The notes beneath the pieces were generated by a model. That model did not search any database and had not been told where the DNA came from. It worked only from the letters and a program-made list of their open reading frames with translations. A stretch of 64,000 nucleotides of DNA, from assembly GCA_000153745.1 (NCBI GenBank), contig DS022282.1:1064517-1128516 (forward strand), written 5' to 3'. Positions 29,186-38,097 of this stretch are shown in pieces (position 1 is the stretch's first letter; the number at the start of each line of letters is the position of its first letter). Origin of the DNA: Rhodobacterales bacterium HTCC2255. GTDB taxonomy: Bacteria > Pseudomonadota > Alphaproteobacteria > Rhodobacterales > Rhodobacteraceae. Position numbers and translations under genes: made by a program.

Positions 29186-30688
29186 ATGTTTGCAAATTTA
29201 TCTGATCGCCTTTCTGGTGTTTTTGACAAATTAAACAATAAAGCAACATTATCTGATGATGATGTATCTATTGCTCTGAGAGAAGTGCGCGTTGCACTAT
29301 TAGAAGCTGACGTATCACTACCAATCGCACGTGATTTTATCAAAGCAATACAAGCAAAAGCATCAGGCCAAGCGGTAACAAAATCAGTCAAACCTGGTCA
29401 ACAAGTAGTAAAAATTGTACATGATGAACTGGTTCATTTTTTAGCTGGCGAAGATAAAAATGCAAGTGAGCTAAAAATTGATAATCCTCCTGCACCAATA
29501 TTAATGGTAGGTCTTCAAGGCTCAGGGAAAACAACAACAACAGCTAAACTTGCAAAACGCTTAAAAGAAAAAAATAATAAAAAAGTATTAATTGCATCTC
29601 TTGATACTAACCGACCAGCCGCAATGGAACAGTTAGCAATACTGGGCACTCAAATTGGCGTAGACTCATTACCAATTGTCAAAGGCGAGAGTGCAGTTAA
29701 AATTGCAAAACGTGCTAAACAACAAGCCATGCTTGGTGGTTACGACGTATTCATTCTTGATACTGCCGGCCGTTTATCTATCGATGAAGAATTGATGTCT
29801 GAAGTTGAAGCTGTGCGAAACATAGCTAAGCCTAGAGAAACAATGCTCGTAGTAGATGGGTTAACAGGCCAAGATGCGGTTCATACTGCGCAAAATTTTG
29901 ATGATCGCATTGGTATTTCAGGTGTGATTTTAACACGCATGGATGGTGATGGACGTGGCGGAGCAGCACTTTCTATGCGAGCCGTCACCGGGCGCCCAAT
30001 TAAATTTGTAGGTCTTGGTGAAAAAGTTGATGCCCTAGAAGAATTCCATCCAGAAAGAGTTGCCGGTCGCATCTTAGGCATGGGAGATATTGTTTCACTT
30101 GTAGAAAAAGCTCAGGAAACAATTGAGGCAGAACAAGCAGAAAAAATGATGAAGCGTATGAAAAAAGGTATGTTCAATATGAACGACCTTAAAGCGCAAA
30201 TCGAACAAATGATGAAAATGGGTGGAATGGAAGGCATTATGGGAATGATGCCTGGCATGAAAAAAATGCAAAAACAAATAAATGATGCTGGTGGCATTGA
30301 TGAAAAAATATTCAAACGCCAAATAGCATTAATACAATCCATGACAAAAAAAGAACGTGCTAACCCACAAATCATGCAGGCTAGTAGAAAAAAACGTGTT
30401 GCTCAGGGCGCTGGATTATCAGTGCAAGAATTAAATCAGTTAATGAAAATGCAACGCCAAATGGGCGATATGATGAAAAAAATGGGCAAAGGTGGCATGC
30501 TTAAACAAGCAATGGGAGCTATGTTTGGAAAAGGCGCAGGAAATCCAGGCGCAAGCATGCCTACTAATATTGATACAAAACAACTAGAAGAAGCAGCCAA
30601 AAAAATGGGTGGCGGCATACCTAATGGGTTACCTGGTCTAGGTGGCGGTTTACCCCTGGGATTATCCGGGTTTGGGAAAAAGAAATGA
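29186..30688 (+). CDS. ffh: Signal recognition particle protein Ffh
   Basis: GTPase that with 4.5S RNA targets nascent membrane proteins to FtsY/SecYEG. The product is 500 residues. An N domain (1-95) is followed by the G domain with P-loop GLQGSGKTTTT (109-119), DTAGRLSIDEELM, TRMDGDGRGGAALS and GLGEKVDALEEF. The methionine-rich M domain (about 310-440) binds signal peptides and RNA. The tail is rich in Gly and Leu. The stop overlaps the chorismate mutase start (ATGA). Confidence 0.97.
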   Translation: MFANLSDRLSGVFDKLNNKATLSDDDVSIALREVRVALLEADVSLPIARDFIKAIQAKASGQAVTKSVKPGQQVVKIVHDELVHFLAGEDKNASELKIDNPPAPILMVGLQGSGKTTTTAKLAKRLKEKNNKKVLIASLDTNRPAAMEQLAILGTQIGVDSLPIVKGESAVKIAKRAKQQAMLGGYDVFILDTAGRLSIDEELMSEVEAVRNIAKPRETMLVVDGLTGQDAVHTAQNFDDRIGISGVILTRMDGDGRGGAALSMRAVTGRPIKFVGLGEKVDALEEFHPERVAGRILGMGDIVSLVEKAQETIEAEQAEKMMKRMKKGMFNMNDLKAQIEQMMKMGGMEGIMGMMPGMKKMQKQINDAGGIDEKIFKRQIALIQSMTKKERANPQIMQASRKKRVAQGAGLSVQELNQLMKMQRQMGDMMKKMGKGGMLKQAMGAMFGKGAGNPGASMPTNIDTKQLEEAAKKMGGGIPNGLPGLGGGLPLGLSGFGKKK

Positions 30689-30978
30689 CTGATACTTCAC
30701 GTGCAGAAACAATATTAAAAGAACATCGTAAAAGCATAGATCGTCTAGATTCTATTCTTGTTTATACTCTAGCAGAACGCTTCAAACAGACTCAGGCCGT
30801 TGGCTTTTTAAAAGCAGAACATTCTTTACCACCATCTGACCCAGAGCGAGAAGCTAAACAAATTGAACGATTAGAGGATTTAGCAAAACAAGCTGACCTT
30901 GACCCCGTATTCGCAAAAGAATTTTTAAACTTCATAATTGCAGAAGTTATTAATCACCATAAGAAACATCAAAAATAA
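30685..30978 (+). CDS. Chorismate mutase (AroQ type)
   Basis: Converts chorismate to prephenate for Phe/Tyr synthesis. A 97-residue all-helical monofunctional AroQ domain, starting with the family pattern HRKSIDRLDSILVYTLAERFKQTQ and ending with a C-terminal helix containing FLNFIIAEVINHHKK. It is coupled to ffh by a four-base overlap and sits 47 bases before rpsP, an arrangement common in alphaproteobacteria although it joins unrelated pathways. Confidence 0.92.
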   Translation: MTDTSRAETILKEHRKSIDRLDSILVYTLAERFKQTQAVGFLKAEHSLPPSDPEREAKQIERLEDLAKQADLDPVFAKEFLNFIIAEVINHHKKHQK

Positions 30979-31025
30979 TGGTCAAATTAAAATGACCAAA
31001 TTAATTAGCACTTAGGAGAAATATC

Positions 31026-31532
31026 ATGGCTATGAAAATCAGACTCGCTCGCGGCGGATCAAAAAAACGTCCTTTTTATAGAGTAGTGGCAGCAGACTCA
31101 CGTATGCCTCGAGATGGTCGATATGTTGAAAAATTAGGAACATATAACCCTCTATTAGCAAAAGACAGTGAAGACCGCGTACAATTAAACATGGAACGCG
31201 TTAACTACTGGTTAGGCCAAGGCGCACAACCAACAGAACGTGTAGTCCGCTTTTTAGAAGCCGCCGGTGTAATGGAAAAAACTGAACGTAATAATCCTAT
31301 CAAGGCAAAGCCAGGTAAAAAAGCTCAAGACCGTTTAGAAGAAAAAGCGGCAGCTAAAGAAGCAGCAGCTGAGGCAGAAGAAGCAGCTAAAGTAGCAGCA
31401 GCTGAGGCAGAAGAAGCAGCCAAAGCAGCAGCAGCCGAAGCAGCAGCAGCTCCAGTTGAAGAAGAAGTGACTGAAGAACCAGCTGCAGAAGAAGCGGTTG
31501 CAGAAACATCAGAAGAAAATGCCGCTGAATAA
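31026..31532 (+). CDS. rpsP: 30S ribosomal protein S16 with long acidic Ala/Glu tail
   Basis: S16 is a primary assembly protein of the small subunit. The core (residues 1-~85, [26 protein letters not shown] and so on) is canonical, but the product is 168 residues because of an 80-residue low-complexity extension of A, E and K ending in an acidic stretch. Two 33-base DNA repeats encode part of it. Extended S16 tails occur in alphaproteobacteria. AGGAG precedes the start, and a terminator-shaped hairpin follows. Confidence 0.96.
   Translation: MAMKIRLARGGSKKRPFYRVVAADSRMPRDGRYVEKLGTYNPLLAKDSEDRVQLNMERVNYWLGQGAQPTERVVRFLEAAGVMEKTERNNPIKAKPGKKAQDRLEEKAAAKEAAAEAEEAAKVAAAEAEEAAKAAAAEAAAAPVEEEVTEEPAAEEAVAETSEENAAE
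31362..31434 (+). repeat. 33-base tandem repeat inside rpsP
   Basis: The unit starting GCAGCAGCTGAGGCAGAAGA at 31362 recurs at 31395 with a couple of differences, and a partial third copy follows. It encodes [12 protein letters not shown] repeats in the S16 tail. Confidence 0.85.
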
Positions 31533-31560
31533 CAAATAATTTATTTTATTTTAAAACCTT

Positions 31561-31590
31561 AAAAGTAGCGTCATTTATGGCGCTACTTTT
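31561..31590 (+). terminator. Terminator or attenuator between rpsP and rimM
   Basis: AAAAGTAGCG pairs perfectly with CGCTACTTTT (10 bp, 10-base loop), 28 bases past the rpsP stop. As rimM-trmD-rplS lie downstream, it may reduce rather than end transcription, giving more S16 than RimM/TrmD. Confidence 0.75.
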
Positions 31591-31753
31591 GATTCTAAGT
31601 ATATTTTTTTAATACTAAAAAATAAAAAACTAAATTTTCAATAACTCAAAATATAATACCTTTGTTTCTCAAGTACTTTTAATTTTACAATAAACGAGGT
31701 ATTATAGTTATATAAAATTGTATTTAAAAATTTTTGTGAGTGATAATCTAAAA

Positions 31754-32323
31754 ATGACTATACCAGAACGAGTTTGTGTAGGTGCTGTTGTAGGTGCGTT
31801 TGGCATCCATGGTGAAATACGCGTTAAGTCATTTTGCTCCGATCCAGAATCTATTGCTGAGTATGATCAATTAACTGATGAGACCGGAAAAAAAGTATTT
31901 AAATTAAAAATTATTAATCCAATTAAAGGCGGTTTTTCAGCTCGCATCTCAGGTGTAAAATATAGAGATCAAGCTGAAGAATTAAAAGGAATAGCCTTGT
32001 ATGTTTGTCGCAGTGAAATGCCCAATTTAGATGATGACGAGTTTTATTACTCAGACTTGATAAACCTTGAAGTCTTTGACACTGGTGGAATAAAAATAGG
32101 TAAAGTAATATCTGTAAATGATCACGGTGCAGGTGATTTTTTAGAAATAAAAGCTTATGGTCAGAAAAACCTAGCACTGTTACCCTTCACTAAAAAATCT
32201 GTGCCAACTATTGATTTAAAACTTGGTCGTATAATCATTGATCCACCACATGGTGTATTTGAAAACAATGAACCAGAAGAACCTCCATCTCCAAGAAATC
32301 ATTTGGAACTTGGTGATGAGTGA
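31754..32323 (+). CDS. rimM: Ribosome maturation factor RimM
   Basis: Binds S19 and assists 30S head assembly. From the ATG at 31754 (MTIPERVCVGAVVGAFGIHG) the product is 189 residues. Twelve further upstream codons are open but do not fit. The N-terminal RimM domain (GAFGIHGEIRVKSF) and the C-terminal PRC-barrel (EFYYSDLINLEVFD, then LLPFTKKSVPTIDLKLGRIIID) are intact. Its stop overlaps the start of trmD. Confidence 0.95.
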   Translation: MTIPERVCVGAVVGAFGIHGEIRVKSFCSDPESIAEYDQLTDETGKKVFKLKIINPIKGGFSARISGVKYRDQAEELKGIALYVCRSEMPNLDDDEFYYSDLINLEVFDTGGIKIGKVISVNDHGAGDFLEIKAYGQKNLALLPFTKKSVPTIDLKLGRIIIDPPHGVFENNEPEEPPSPRNHLELGDE

Positions 32324-33122
32324 AAAATCTAAATCACATGGACGGCTCGCAATTAGGCCTAGCCTTAAACCGCGTGTTCTAATGACAAACACCCCTGAAC
32401 TTGAAAACGCATGGACAGTGAAAGTTATTACATTGTTTCCAGAAGCTTTTCCTGGTGTCTTAGATCGCTCCTTAACTGGCAAGGCTCTTCAAGAAGGTTT
32501 GTGGCAATTGCAAACAATTGAATTAAGAGGCTTTGGATTAGGAAAACACAAAGATGTAGATCACCCACCTGCAGGTGGTGGTGCAGGAATGGTTTTAAAG
32601 GCAGATGTTGTTGGGCCTGCACTAGAAGATGCCAGGCGTGGCACTCCAATAGATCCGAAATTATGGCCAGTTTTATACATGTCACCTCGAGGAAAACCAT
32701 TAACTCAATCAATGGCACAAAGTTGGAGTGAGGCTAAAGGCATGACAATACTTTGTGGTCGTTTTGAAGGCGTTGATGAACGCGTTTTAGAAGAATATAA
32801 TGTAGAAGAAATTTCGCTAGGGGATTTTGTGCTCACAGGTGGAGAAATTGCCGCTCAAGCATTAATTGACTCAACTGTTAGACTTATACCAAATGTATTA
32901 GGCAATGTAGAAAGTACAAAAGATGAAAGCCACTCAAGTGGATTATTAGAGCACCCTCAATATACAAAGCCTGCAGAATGGAATGGAAGAAAAATACCCA
33001 AAGTATTACTTTCTGGACATCACGGAAACGTAGAAAAGTGGCGAAGAGAAATGTCTGAAAAGTTAACAAAAGAGCGGCGTCCAGATCTGTGGGAAAAATT
33101 CAATAAATCAAACAAAAAATAA
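32316..33122 (+). CDS. trmD: tRNA (guanine-37-N1)-methyltransferase with N-terminal extension
   Basis: Methylates G37 of tRNAs reading CNN/GGG codons and prevents frameshifting. The start chosen is the ATG at 32316, which overlaps the rimM stop (ATGAGTGA). It gives 268 residues with a ~33-residue basic extension (MSEKSKSHGRLAIRPSLKPR) before the usual WTVKVITLFPEAFPG. I recall such extensions in Rhodobacteraceae. The SPOUT trefoil-knot motifs are PAGGGAGMVLKADV, YMSPRGKPL, LCGRFEGVDERV and EEISLGDFVLTGGE. An internal ATG at codon 23 is an alternative start. Confidence 0.95.
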   Translation: MSEKSKSHGRLAIRPSLKPRVLMTNTPELENAWTVKVITLFPEAFPGVLDRSLTGKALQEGLWQLQTIELRGFGLGKHKDVDHPPAGGGAGMVLKADVVGPALEDARRGTPIDPKLWPVLYMSPRGKPLTQSMAQSWSEAKGMTILCGRFEGVDERVLEEYNVEEISLGDFVLTGGEIAAQALIDSTVRLIPNVLGNVESTKDESHSSGLLEHPQYTKPAEWNGRKIPKVLLSGHHGNVEKWRREMSEKLTKERRPDLWEKFNKSNKK

Positions 33123-33465
33123 TTAATAAAACTACAAGCTAAAAAATTTATATAGAGCATAACTTTGGGTTCAAATTAATCTGATAGCGAAACAAGTCTT
33201 GATGTCCAAATGCTTTCAACATATACCACCCAAACTTACATTAGGATTCGTTCTTAAGTAGGCAGTTATGAAGTTGATATTAAGACATATAAACAAAGAA
33301 CTTTCTTCGGTTTGGGTAATATATGAATTTACTTATTAATGACTAGTAATTGAAACACGAAACGTCGATTTTAATCTCTGGCGGGCTCCAAGGAGTACCG
33401 GAAGAAGACCAAGAGCTCTAAGATTGGAAAACCAGTTCCCTTAAAGGGTTTAAAAGGAAAACGTT
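33123..33465 (+). promoter_or_regulatory. Long structured leader of rplS
   Basis: A 343-base gap inside an otherwise tight operon, with no credible ORF. ACCCAAAC (33228-33235) can pair with GTTTGGGT (33310-33317), with ATAT flanks also complementary, and inside it GTTCTT (33250-33255) pairs with AAGAAC (33296-33301). A second domain follows near 33373-33430: AATCT pairs with AGATT around an inner GGGCTC/GAGCTC helix. A small CCCTT/AAGGG hairpin comes just before the ribosome site. This looks like a ribosomal-protein leader RNA. Confidence 0.55.
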
Positions 33466-33837
33466 ATGAATTTAATTGCACAGCTTGAAGCAGAGCAAAT
33501 TGCTACTTTAAGTAAAGATATTCCAGACTTTAAAGCAGGCGATACAGTACGTGTTGGCTTTAAAGTAACAGAAGGCACACGCTCTCGTATCCAGAACTAT
33601 GAAGGCGTATGCATTGCGCGCCAAGGTGGCAATACAATTGCTGCATCATTTACAGTCAGAAAAATATCATTCGGTGAAGGCGTTGAACGTGTATTCCCAC
33701 TATATTCAACAAACATCGATAACATCGAAGTAGTTCGCCGTGGTCGTGTTCGTCGCGCAAAACTTTACTACTTACGTGATCGACGTGGTAAATCTGCTCG
33801 TATTGCTGAAAAAACAAATTATCGACCAAAGAAATAA
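33466..33837 (+). CDS. rplS: 50S ribosomal protein L19
   Basis: Large-subunit protein at the 30S interface. The product is 123 residues, starting [20 protein letters not shown]. The signatures [22 protein letters not shown] and the C-terminal [23 protein letters not shown] are canonical. An AAAGGAAAA ribosome site precedes the ATG. Followed after 12 bases by rpmE. Confidence 0.97.
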   Translation: MNLIAQLEAEQIATLSKDIPDFKAGDTVRVGFKVTEGTRSRIQNYEGVCIARQGGNTIAASFTVRKISFGEGVERVFPLYSTNIDNIEVVRRGRVRRAKLYYLRDRRGKSARIAEKTNYRPKK

Positions 33838-33849
33838 GGAGCCAAAATC

Positions 33850-34071
33850 ATGAAAAAAGAATTACACCCAGATTATCACATGATCACTGTTAAGTTAACA
33901 GATGGTTCTACTTACGAAACTCGCTCAACATACGGTTCAGAGGGTGATGTGCTCGCATTAGATATTGATCCGTCTGCGCACCCAGCTTGGACAGGCGGAA
34001 ATTCTAAATTAATGGATACTGGCGGCAGAGTTTCTAAATTTAAAAATAAATATGCTGGTTTGGGCTTCTAA
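33850..34071 (+). CDS. rpmE: 50S ribosomal protein L31 (zinc-free form)
   Basis: Bridges the subunits at the central protuberance. The product is 73 residues, opening [20 protein letters not shown]. It contains no cysteine, so it is the form lacking the zinc-binding Cys cluster of E. coli RpmE. AGGAGCC lies before the ATG, and a strong terminator follows. Confidence 0.95.
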   Translation: MKKELHPDYHMITVKLTDGSTYETRSTYGSEGDVLALDIDPSAHPAWTGGNSKLMDTGGRVSKFKNKYAGLGF

Positions 34072-34096
34072 AATCGCTAAAAATTTTTCTATACTT

Positions 34097-34124
34097 AAAA
34101 CGCCGCTTTCTAGCGGCGTTTTTT
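34097..34124 (+). terminator. Strong terminator after rpmE
   Basis: AAAACGCCGCT pairs with AGCGGCGTTTT around a 4-base TTCT-type loop (11-base arms) and runs into a T tract. It closes the rplS-rpmE transcript. Confidence 0.92.
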
Positions 34125-34165
34125 GTTTGTGAAAGAATTTAAATTTCAGGATTAACTAATAATTT

Positions 34166-35611
34166 TTAAGCACCTGGGCCTATAATAGTACAAGGCTGAT
34201 TGCGAGCTCTCAATCGAGCACATGCTTTCATCGCAGACTCTTCTGAGACCCCAATAAAACGTGCACGATATAAGTGCCGTCCATTAATTGTAGCAGGGGT
34301 TATTTTACGAAGAGCGCCTTCTAAAGAATCTAAATCTGTTAAAGCAGTACGCAATAACATTTTTTCTGCACTATATCTGTTTTTATATGCACCCAATTGA
34401 ACAGACCAATTAATATCTTCTTCATCTAATTGCCTTGCAACAACCCTTGTTAAATATGGAACTGGCTCGATATATCCTCGCTGAGCATGGGCCTTAGAAA
34501 CCGCATTTACAATTGTACTTTGGGATTCGATTATTGAACTAATTGGCTCCAAAATACTTATATTTGTAGCATTATTACGAACAATATTAGCTTGCGCAGA
34601 GGCCAAAATTTCAGCCTCCAGATTTTCTCTCACTGAAGATGCCATTGCAATGGTTTTTTTATCAAAATTTGGTCTGAATTTTGGTTTGGGACTCGAAGAA
34701 ATAATACGGGGTGATTTGATAGAAACGTTACCGGGCAAGATCAATGCAACTGAATCCAACTGATTACCTCGAGAAGGTCGCGCTGGTATGGCATTTGAGG
34801 TATATCTTTTTGGTGTTCTGTTAAATCCCATATCTAATAACTCAGCTACCCGAGCATTTCGCGATCTCCATGTTCTCCCACCAAATACTGTTGCAATAAT
34901 TCGTTTATTCCCTCGTTGTGCAGAAGATACTAAGTTAAATCCAGCGGCGTTTGTATAACCAGTTTTGATACCATCAGCTCCCTTATAGTTTGCTAATAAT
35001 CTCCGATTGGTATTTGGAACAGTTCGCAATCCAGCATCAGTATTTCTACGTGAGAAAAGATTATAATAATCAGGAAAATCATACATTAAATGACGCCCTA
35101 AAATAGACATATCTCGGGCAGTAGATAAATGTCCTCTAGCTGTTAATCCATGGGCATTTTTAAAGGTAGTTCGCTTCATACCCAGCGCTTTTGCTTGTGC
35201 GGTCATGAGCGCAGTAAACTTTGCTTCACTGCCTGCTATTGCTTCACCTAATGCTGTTGCAGCGTCATTTGCAGATTTAACTGCTGCCGCACGAATAAGG
35301 TGCCGAACCTTTACCCGCATCCCTGTTCTCAAGCCTAACTTAGATGGTGGCTCTGAAGCTGCGTTTCTAGATACTTTGACTTTTTCATCTAATGACAAAT
35401 GTCCCGATTCAACAGCTTTAAAAGCTAAATAAAGTGTCATCATCTTTGTCAATGAGGCTGGATGAAGCCGAGTGTCTGCATTTCGAGAATGCAAAACTTC
35501 TCCCGTACGCGCATCCATAACCAATGCCGCATAAGGCGCCGCATACGCTGACACCCCAGTAAATATTAACACTACAACAAGGAAAAATCCTCGTATTGCC
35601 TTTGAATGCAT
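34166..35611 (-). CDS. D-alanyl-D-alanine carboxypeptidase (PBP5/6 type) with SPOR domain
   Basis: Periplasmic serine peptidase that trims the terminal D-Ala of peptidoglycan stem peptides. The product is 481 residues with a signal peptide (about 1-24). The active-site triad motifs are SLTK (53-56), SAN (113-115) and KTG (216-218). The final ~80 residues (INWSVQLGAYKNRYSAEKML onward) form a SPOR domain that binds denuded glycan strands, suggesting septal recruitment. A TATAAT box lies at 35636-35641. Divergent from clpS. Confidence 0.93.
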   Translation of the reverse strand: MHSKAIRGFFLVVVLIFTGVSAYAAPYAALVMDARTGEVLHSRNADTRLHPASLTKMMTLYLAFKAVESGHLSLDEKVKVSRNAASEPPSKLGLRTGMRVKVRHLIRAAAVKSANDAATALGEAIAGSEAKFTALMTAQAKALGMKRTTFKNAHGLTARGHLSTARDMSILGRHLMYDFPDYYNLFSRRNTDAGLRTVPNTNRRLLANYKGADGIKTGYTNAAGFNLVSSAQRGNKRIIATVFGGRTWRSRNARVAELLDMGFNRTPKRYTSNAIPARPSRGNQLDSVALILPGNVSIKSPRIISSSPKPKFRPNFDKKTIAMASSVRENLEAEILASAQANIVRNNATNISILEPISSIIESQSTIVNAVSKAHAQRGYIEPVPYLTRVVARQLDEEDINWSVQLGAYKNRYSAEKMLLRTALTDLDSLEGALRKITPATINGRHLYRARFIGVSEESAMKACARLRARNQPCTIIGPGA

Positions 35612-35635
35612 CGGTTTCCCCGATAACTGCTACTT

Positions 35636-35664
35636 ATTATAACGTATTTATATACGTTTTTTTT
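35636..35664. promoter_or_regulatory. TATAAT box and terminator-shaped inverted repeat between dacA-like gene and clpS
   Basis: Minus-strand TATAAT (35636-35641) abuts the inverted repeat AACGTAT-TTAT-ATACGTT (35641-35658), which on the plus strand is followed by a long T run (35657-35664). It may be a promoter/operator for the carboxypeptidase gene, or a terminator for antisense transcription. Confidence 0.4.
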
Positions 35665-35889
35665 AAACAGTATCATGTAGATGCTAAACAGAAAACTATT
35701 TTTTTCATTTAAAAAAAAGTGATTCCTCAAGAACACACCCGCTACATTATGTATATAAATTCTATAAAACCACACCATATAGTTTGAAATTTTGAAAACT
35801 GGCCTTTGTAATTAGGCAACAGCTACTTTATAATAAGAATGGTAAATTTAGATGAATACTTCCCAATGTACTTTAATGAAAAAATAACT

Positions 35890-36201
35890 ATGTCAGAAGA
35901 CGAAAATATTGATGTTAGCTTAGCTACTAAAGCAACCCCCAAAACTAAAAAACCCAAAATGTATAAAGTGATATTATTAAATGATGACTACACTCCCATG
36001 GAATTTGTTGTGCATATTCTAGAGAGATATTTTGGCACAACTGGGAGTCAAGCTTATGAATTAATGATGCTTGTTCACCAAAAAGGCCTAGCAGTTGTTG
36101 GTGTATTCTCACACGATATTGCTGAAACAAAAGTTATGCAAGTTACAGAGTTAGCTCAAAAACATCAGCATCCATTGCAATGCACAATGGAAAAAGAATA
36201 G
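35890..36201 (+). CDS. clpS: ATP-dependent Clp protease adapter ClpS
   Basis: Delivers N-end-rule substrates to ClpA(P). From the ATG at 35890 ([20 protein letters not shown]) the product is 103 residues. An upstream ATG at 35839 is in frame but gives an atypical head, and neither start has a strong Shine-Dalgarno. The core [26 protein letters not shown] holds the NDD and T/M residues that contact the N-degron. clpA is not in the following DNA, which is unusual compared with many bacteria. Confidence 0.93.
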   Translation: MSEDENIDVSLATKATPKTKKPKMYKVILLNDDYTPMEFVVHILERYFGTTGSQAYELMMLVHQKGLAVVGVFSHDIAETKVMQVTELAQKHQHPLQCTMEKE

Positions 36202-36219
36202 CTTAGGGCAAATAATTTC

Positions 36220-37227
36220 ATGGCAAATACAAACATCAGACTATCACTTGCTTTAGATGCGTGCTCGTCTGAAATACCTTTATCTGGCGCTTTAATTGTA
36301 AACGCGAAGAATGATGCAGATTATTCAAAATTAGGTCAAGCAACTTGCATTCAGTGGTTCAAACCTACTTGTGACCGTTTAATGGAAATTGGCTTAAAAT
36401 CTTTACAAAATTTTACAACTATTAACAGTTTTGCATTAGTAGAAATCACACGATCAAAGCCACAATCATTAGGGTTAATAGCAAAGGCATTTGATGCACT
36501 TTCAGAAAATAGCATTTTAATGATTGATGGGAATAAAACTGATGGGATTGAAAGCCATTTAAAAACATTGCGAAAACTGTTCAAAATAGAGGGTATAATA
36601 TCAAAATCACATGGTAAAATATTTTGGATTAAAAAAGCCACACGTCCTCAAATTCTTGATCAATGGGTTCAAGGACTAGAGCCTGTAAAAATTGAAAAAG
36701 ACTATAAAACAAAAGCAGGTATTTTTAGTGCTAATCATATTGATAAAGCTTCATCACTATTATTAAAATGCTTACCAAAACATTTAGGTGGTATAGGTGC
36801 TGATCTGGGAGCTGGCTGGGGTTATTTAAGTAACGAATTATTAAAAACTAATGATAAAATAAAATCCATATGTTTAGTGGAAGCTGATTGGAATGCATTA
36901 CATTGTGCAAAACTAAATATAAACGATAGTAGAGCCAAATTCGAATGGACAGACGCAACTCAACATAAAAATGTTAAATATGATTTCATTATTATGAACC
37001 CACCTTTTCACCAAACGCGAAAAGCAGAGCCAGATATTGGCAAATCATTTATAATACAAGCCAGCGAATTACTTACGCCAAAAGGACAACTTTGGATGGT
37101 AGCAAATCGTCAATTAGCATACGAGACTACATTGGATACATGCTTTACTTCAGTAAACTCAATCACAGAGACACCTCAATTTAAGGTAATCAACGCTTTA
37201 CGACCAAAAAAACAAATATTCAGATAG
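36220..37227 (+). CDS. RsmC-like rRNA/SAM-dependent methyltransferase
   Basis: Two-domain class I methyltransferase related to RsmC (16S rRNA G1207). The product is 335 residues. The N-terminal half is a degenerate methyltransferase-like domain. The C-terminal half carries the SAM loop GIGADLGAGWGYLS (about 189-202) and catalytic NPPFHQTRKAEPDIG (about 263-277), both typical of RsmC/RlmG. The gene starts 18 bases after clpS. The target base is inferred from family. Confidence 0.85.
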   Translation: MANTNIRLSLALDACSSEIPLSGALIVNAKNDADYSKLGQATCIQWFKPTCDRLMEIGLKSLQNFTTINSFALVEITRSKPQSLGLIAKAFDALSENSILMIDGNKTDGIESHLKTLRKLFKIEGIISKSHGKIFWIKKATRPQILDQWVQGLEPVKIEKDYKTKAGIFSANHIDKASSLLLKCLPKHLGGIGADLGAGWGYLSNELLKTNDKIKSICLVEADWNALHCAKLNINDSRAKFEWTDATQHKNVKYDFIIMNPPFHQTRKAEPDIGKSFIIQASELLTPKGQLWMVANRQLAYETTLDTCFTSVNSITETPQFKVINALRPKKQIFR

Positions 37228-37273
37228 AAAATATCTGTTTATAGTCAATTCTACTAGAATCAGGAAATAATAC

Positions 37274-38083
37274 ATGTCTTTTTCAATTCAAGGTAAAACA
37301 GCAATTATAACTGGTGCTGCAAATGGTATTGGTCTCGCGATTGCAAAACATTTTGTGCAAAATGGTGCAAATGTAATGATGGCAGACATAGACGAGGAAA
37401 AATTAGAAAGTGAGGTTAATTTATTATCAAAAGATTATCCTCAAGCAAAAAGTTTTACAGGGGATTTACGACAAAAGTTATGTTTAGCAAATCTTTTATC
37501 AGCAACCATCGATGAATTTGAACGCGTTGATATACTAATCAATGCCTCCAGACAGGTAATGCCATCAAATTCTTTAGACCCAAAAGAGGATTGTTTCGAA
37601 GCATTATTTCAACAAAATGTTTTATCCAATTTAAGGTTAAGCCAGATTGTTGCAAGAAGAATGATACACCAGAAAGAAGACAGCCATGAAGACAGTAGTG
37701 TAGCAGGGACTATAGTAAATCTCAGTTCGATTGCATCTGAAAGAACTCACCCAGACCTACTAGCTTACTCAGTATCATGTGCAGCACTAAATCAAATGAC
37801 TAGATCTCTAGCCGTAAGTTTTGCCAAAGATGGCATACGCGTAAACGCAATTGCTATTGGTTCAGTGCAAAGTGCTAGCCTTACTGAAGTGTTATTGGAG
37901 GATCCAGAACTTAAAGATTCTATGGAAAAAGCTACACCTTTGGGTAGAATTGCTGAAGCAAAGGAAGTGGCAGAAGTTTCTCAATTCTTATCTTCAAACA
38001 GCTCTGGCTTTATGACTGGCCAAATAATTACCGTTGATGGTGGCAGAACATTAATCGATCCTTTAAACACTCCAGTTCACTAG
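37274..38083 (+). CDS. Short-chain dehydrogenase/reductase lacking the catalytic lysine
   Basis: A 269-residue SDR-fold protein. The cofactor glycine motif TGAANGIG is at residues 13-20, and ADID near 37-40 suggests NAD preference. The catalytic Ser is at 151/152 and Tyr at 165, but the usual YxxxK reads YSVSC: the lysine is Cys169. The NNAG motif is also altered (NASR). The C-terminal FMTGQIITVDGGRTL is normal. It may be a non-catalytic or altered-mechanism SDR. Substrate unknown. It stands 46 bases after the RsmC-like gene. Confidence 0.85.
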   Translation: MSFSIQGKTAIITGAANGIGLAIAKHFVQNGANVMMADIDEEKLESEVNLLSKDYPQAKSFTGDLRQKLCLANLLSATIDEFERVDILINASRQVMPSNSLDPKEDCFEALFQQNVLSNLRLSQIVARRMIHQKEDSHEDSSVAGTIVNLSSIASERTHPDLLAYSVSCAALNQMTRSLAVSFAKDGIRVNAIAIGSVQSASLTEVLLEDPELKDSMEKATPLGRIAEAKEVAEVSQFLSSNSSGFMTGQIITVDGGRTLIDPLNTPVH

Positions 38084-38097
38084 AGGATTCAAAAATA

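Noticed and set aside
30095..30375. Hydrophobic antisense frames within ffh
   Set aside because: They are the complement of the methionine-rich M domain (ATG read backwards gives CAT/His and Ile/Phe-rich text); no start context.
31362..31434. Short tandem repeats suggestive of a CRISPR or satellite
   Set aside because: They are in frame within the rpsP C-terminal tail, contiguous, and have no spacers.
33165..33185. GGTTCAAAT resembling a tRNA T-loop
   Set aside because: No acceptor stem, anticodon arm or CCA-side pairing can be built around it; more likely part of the rplS leader.
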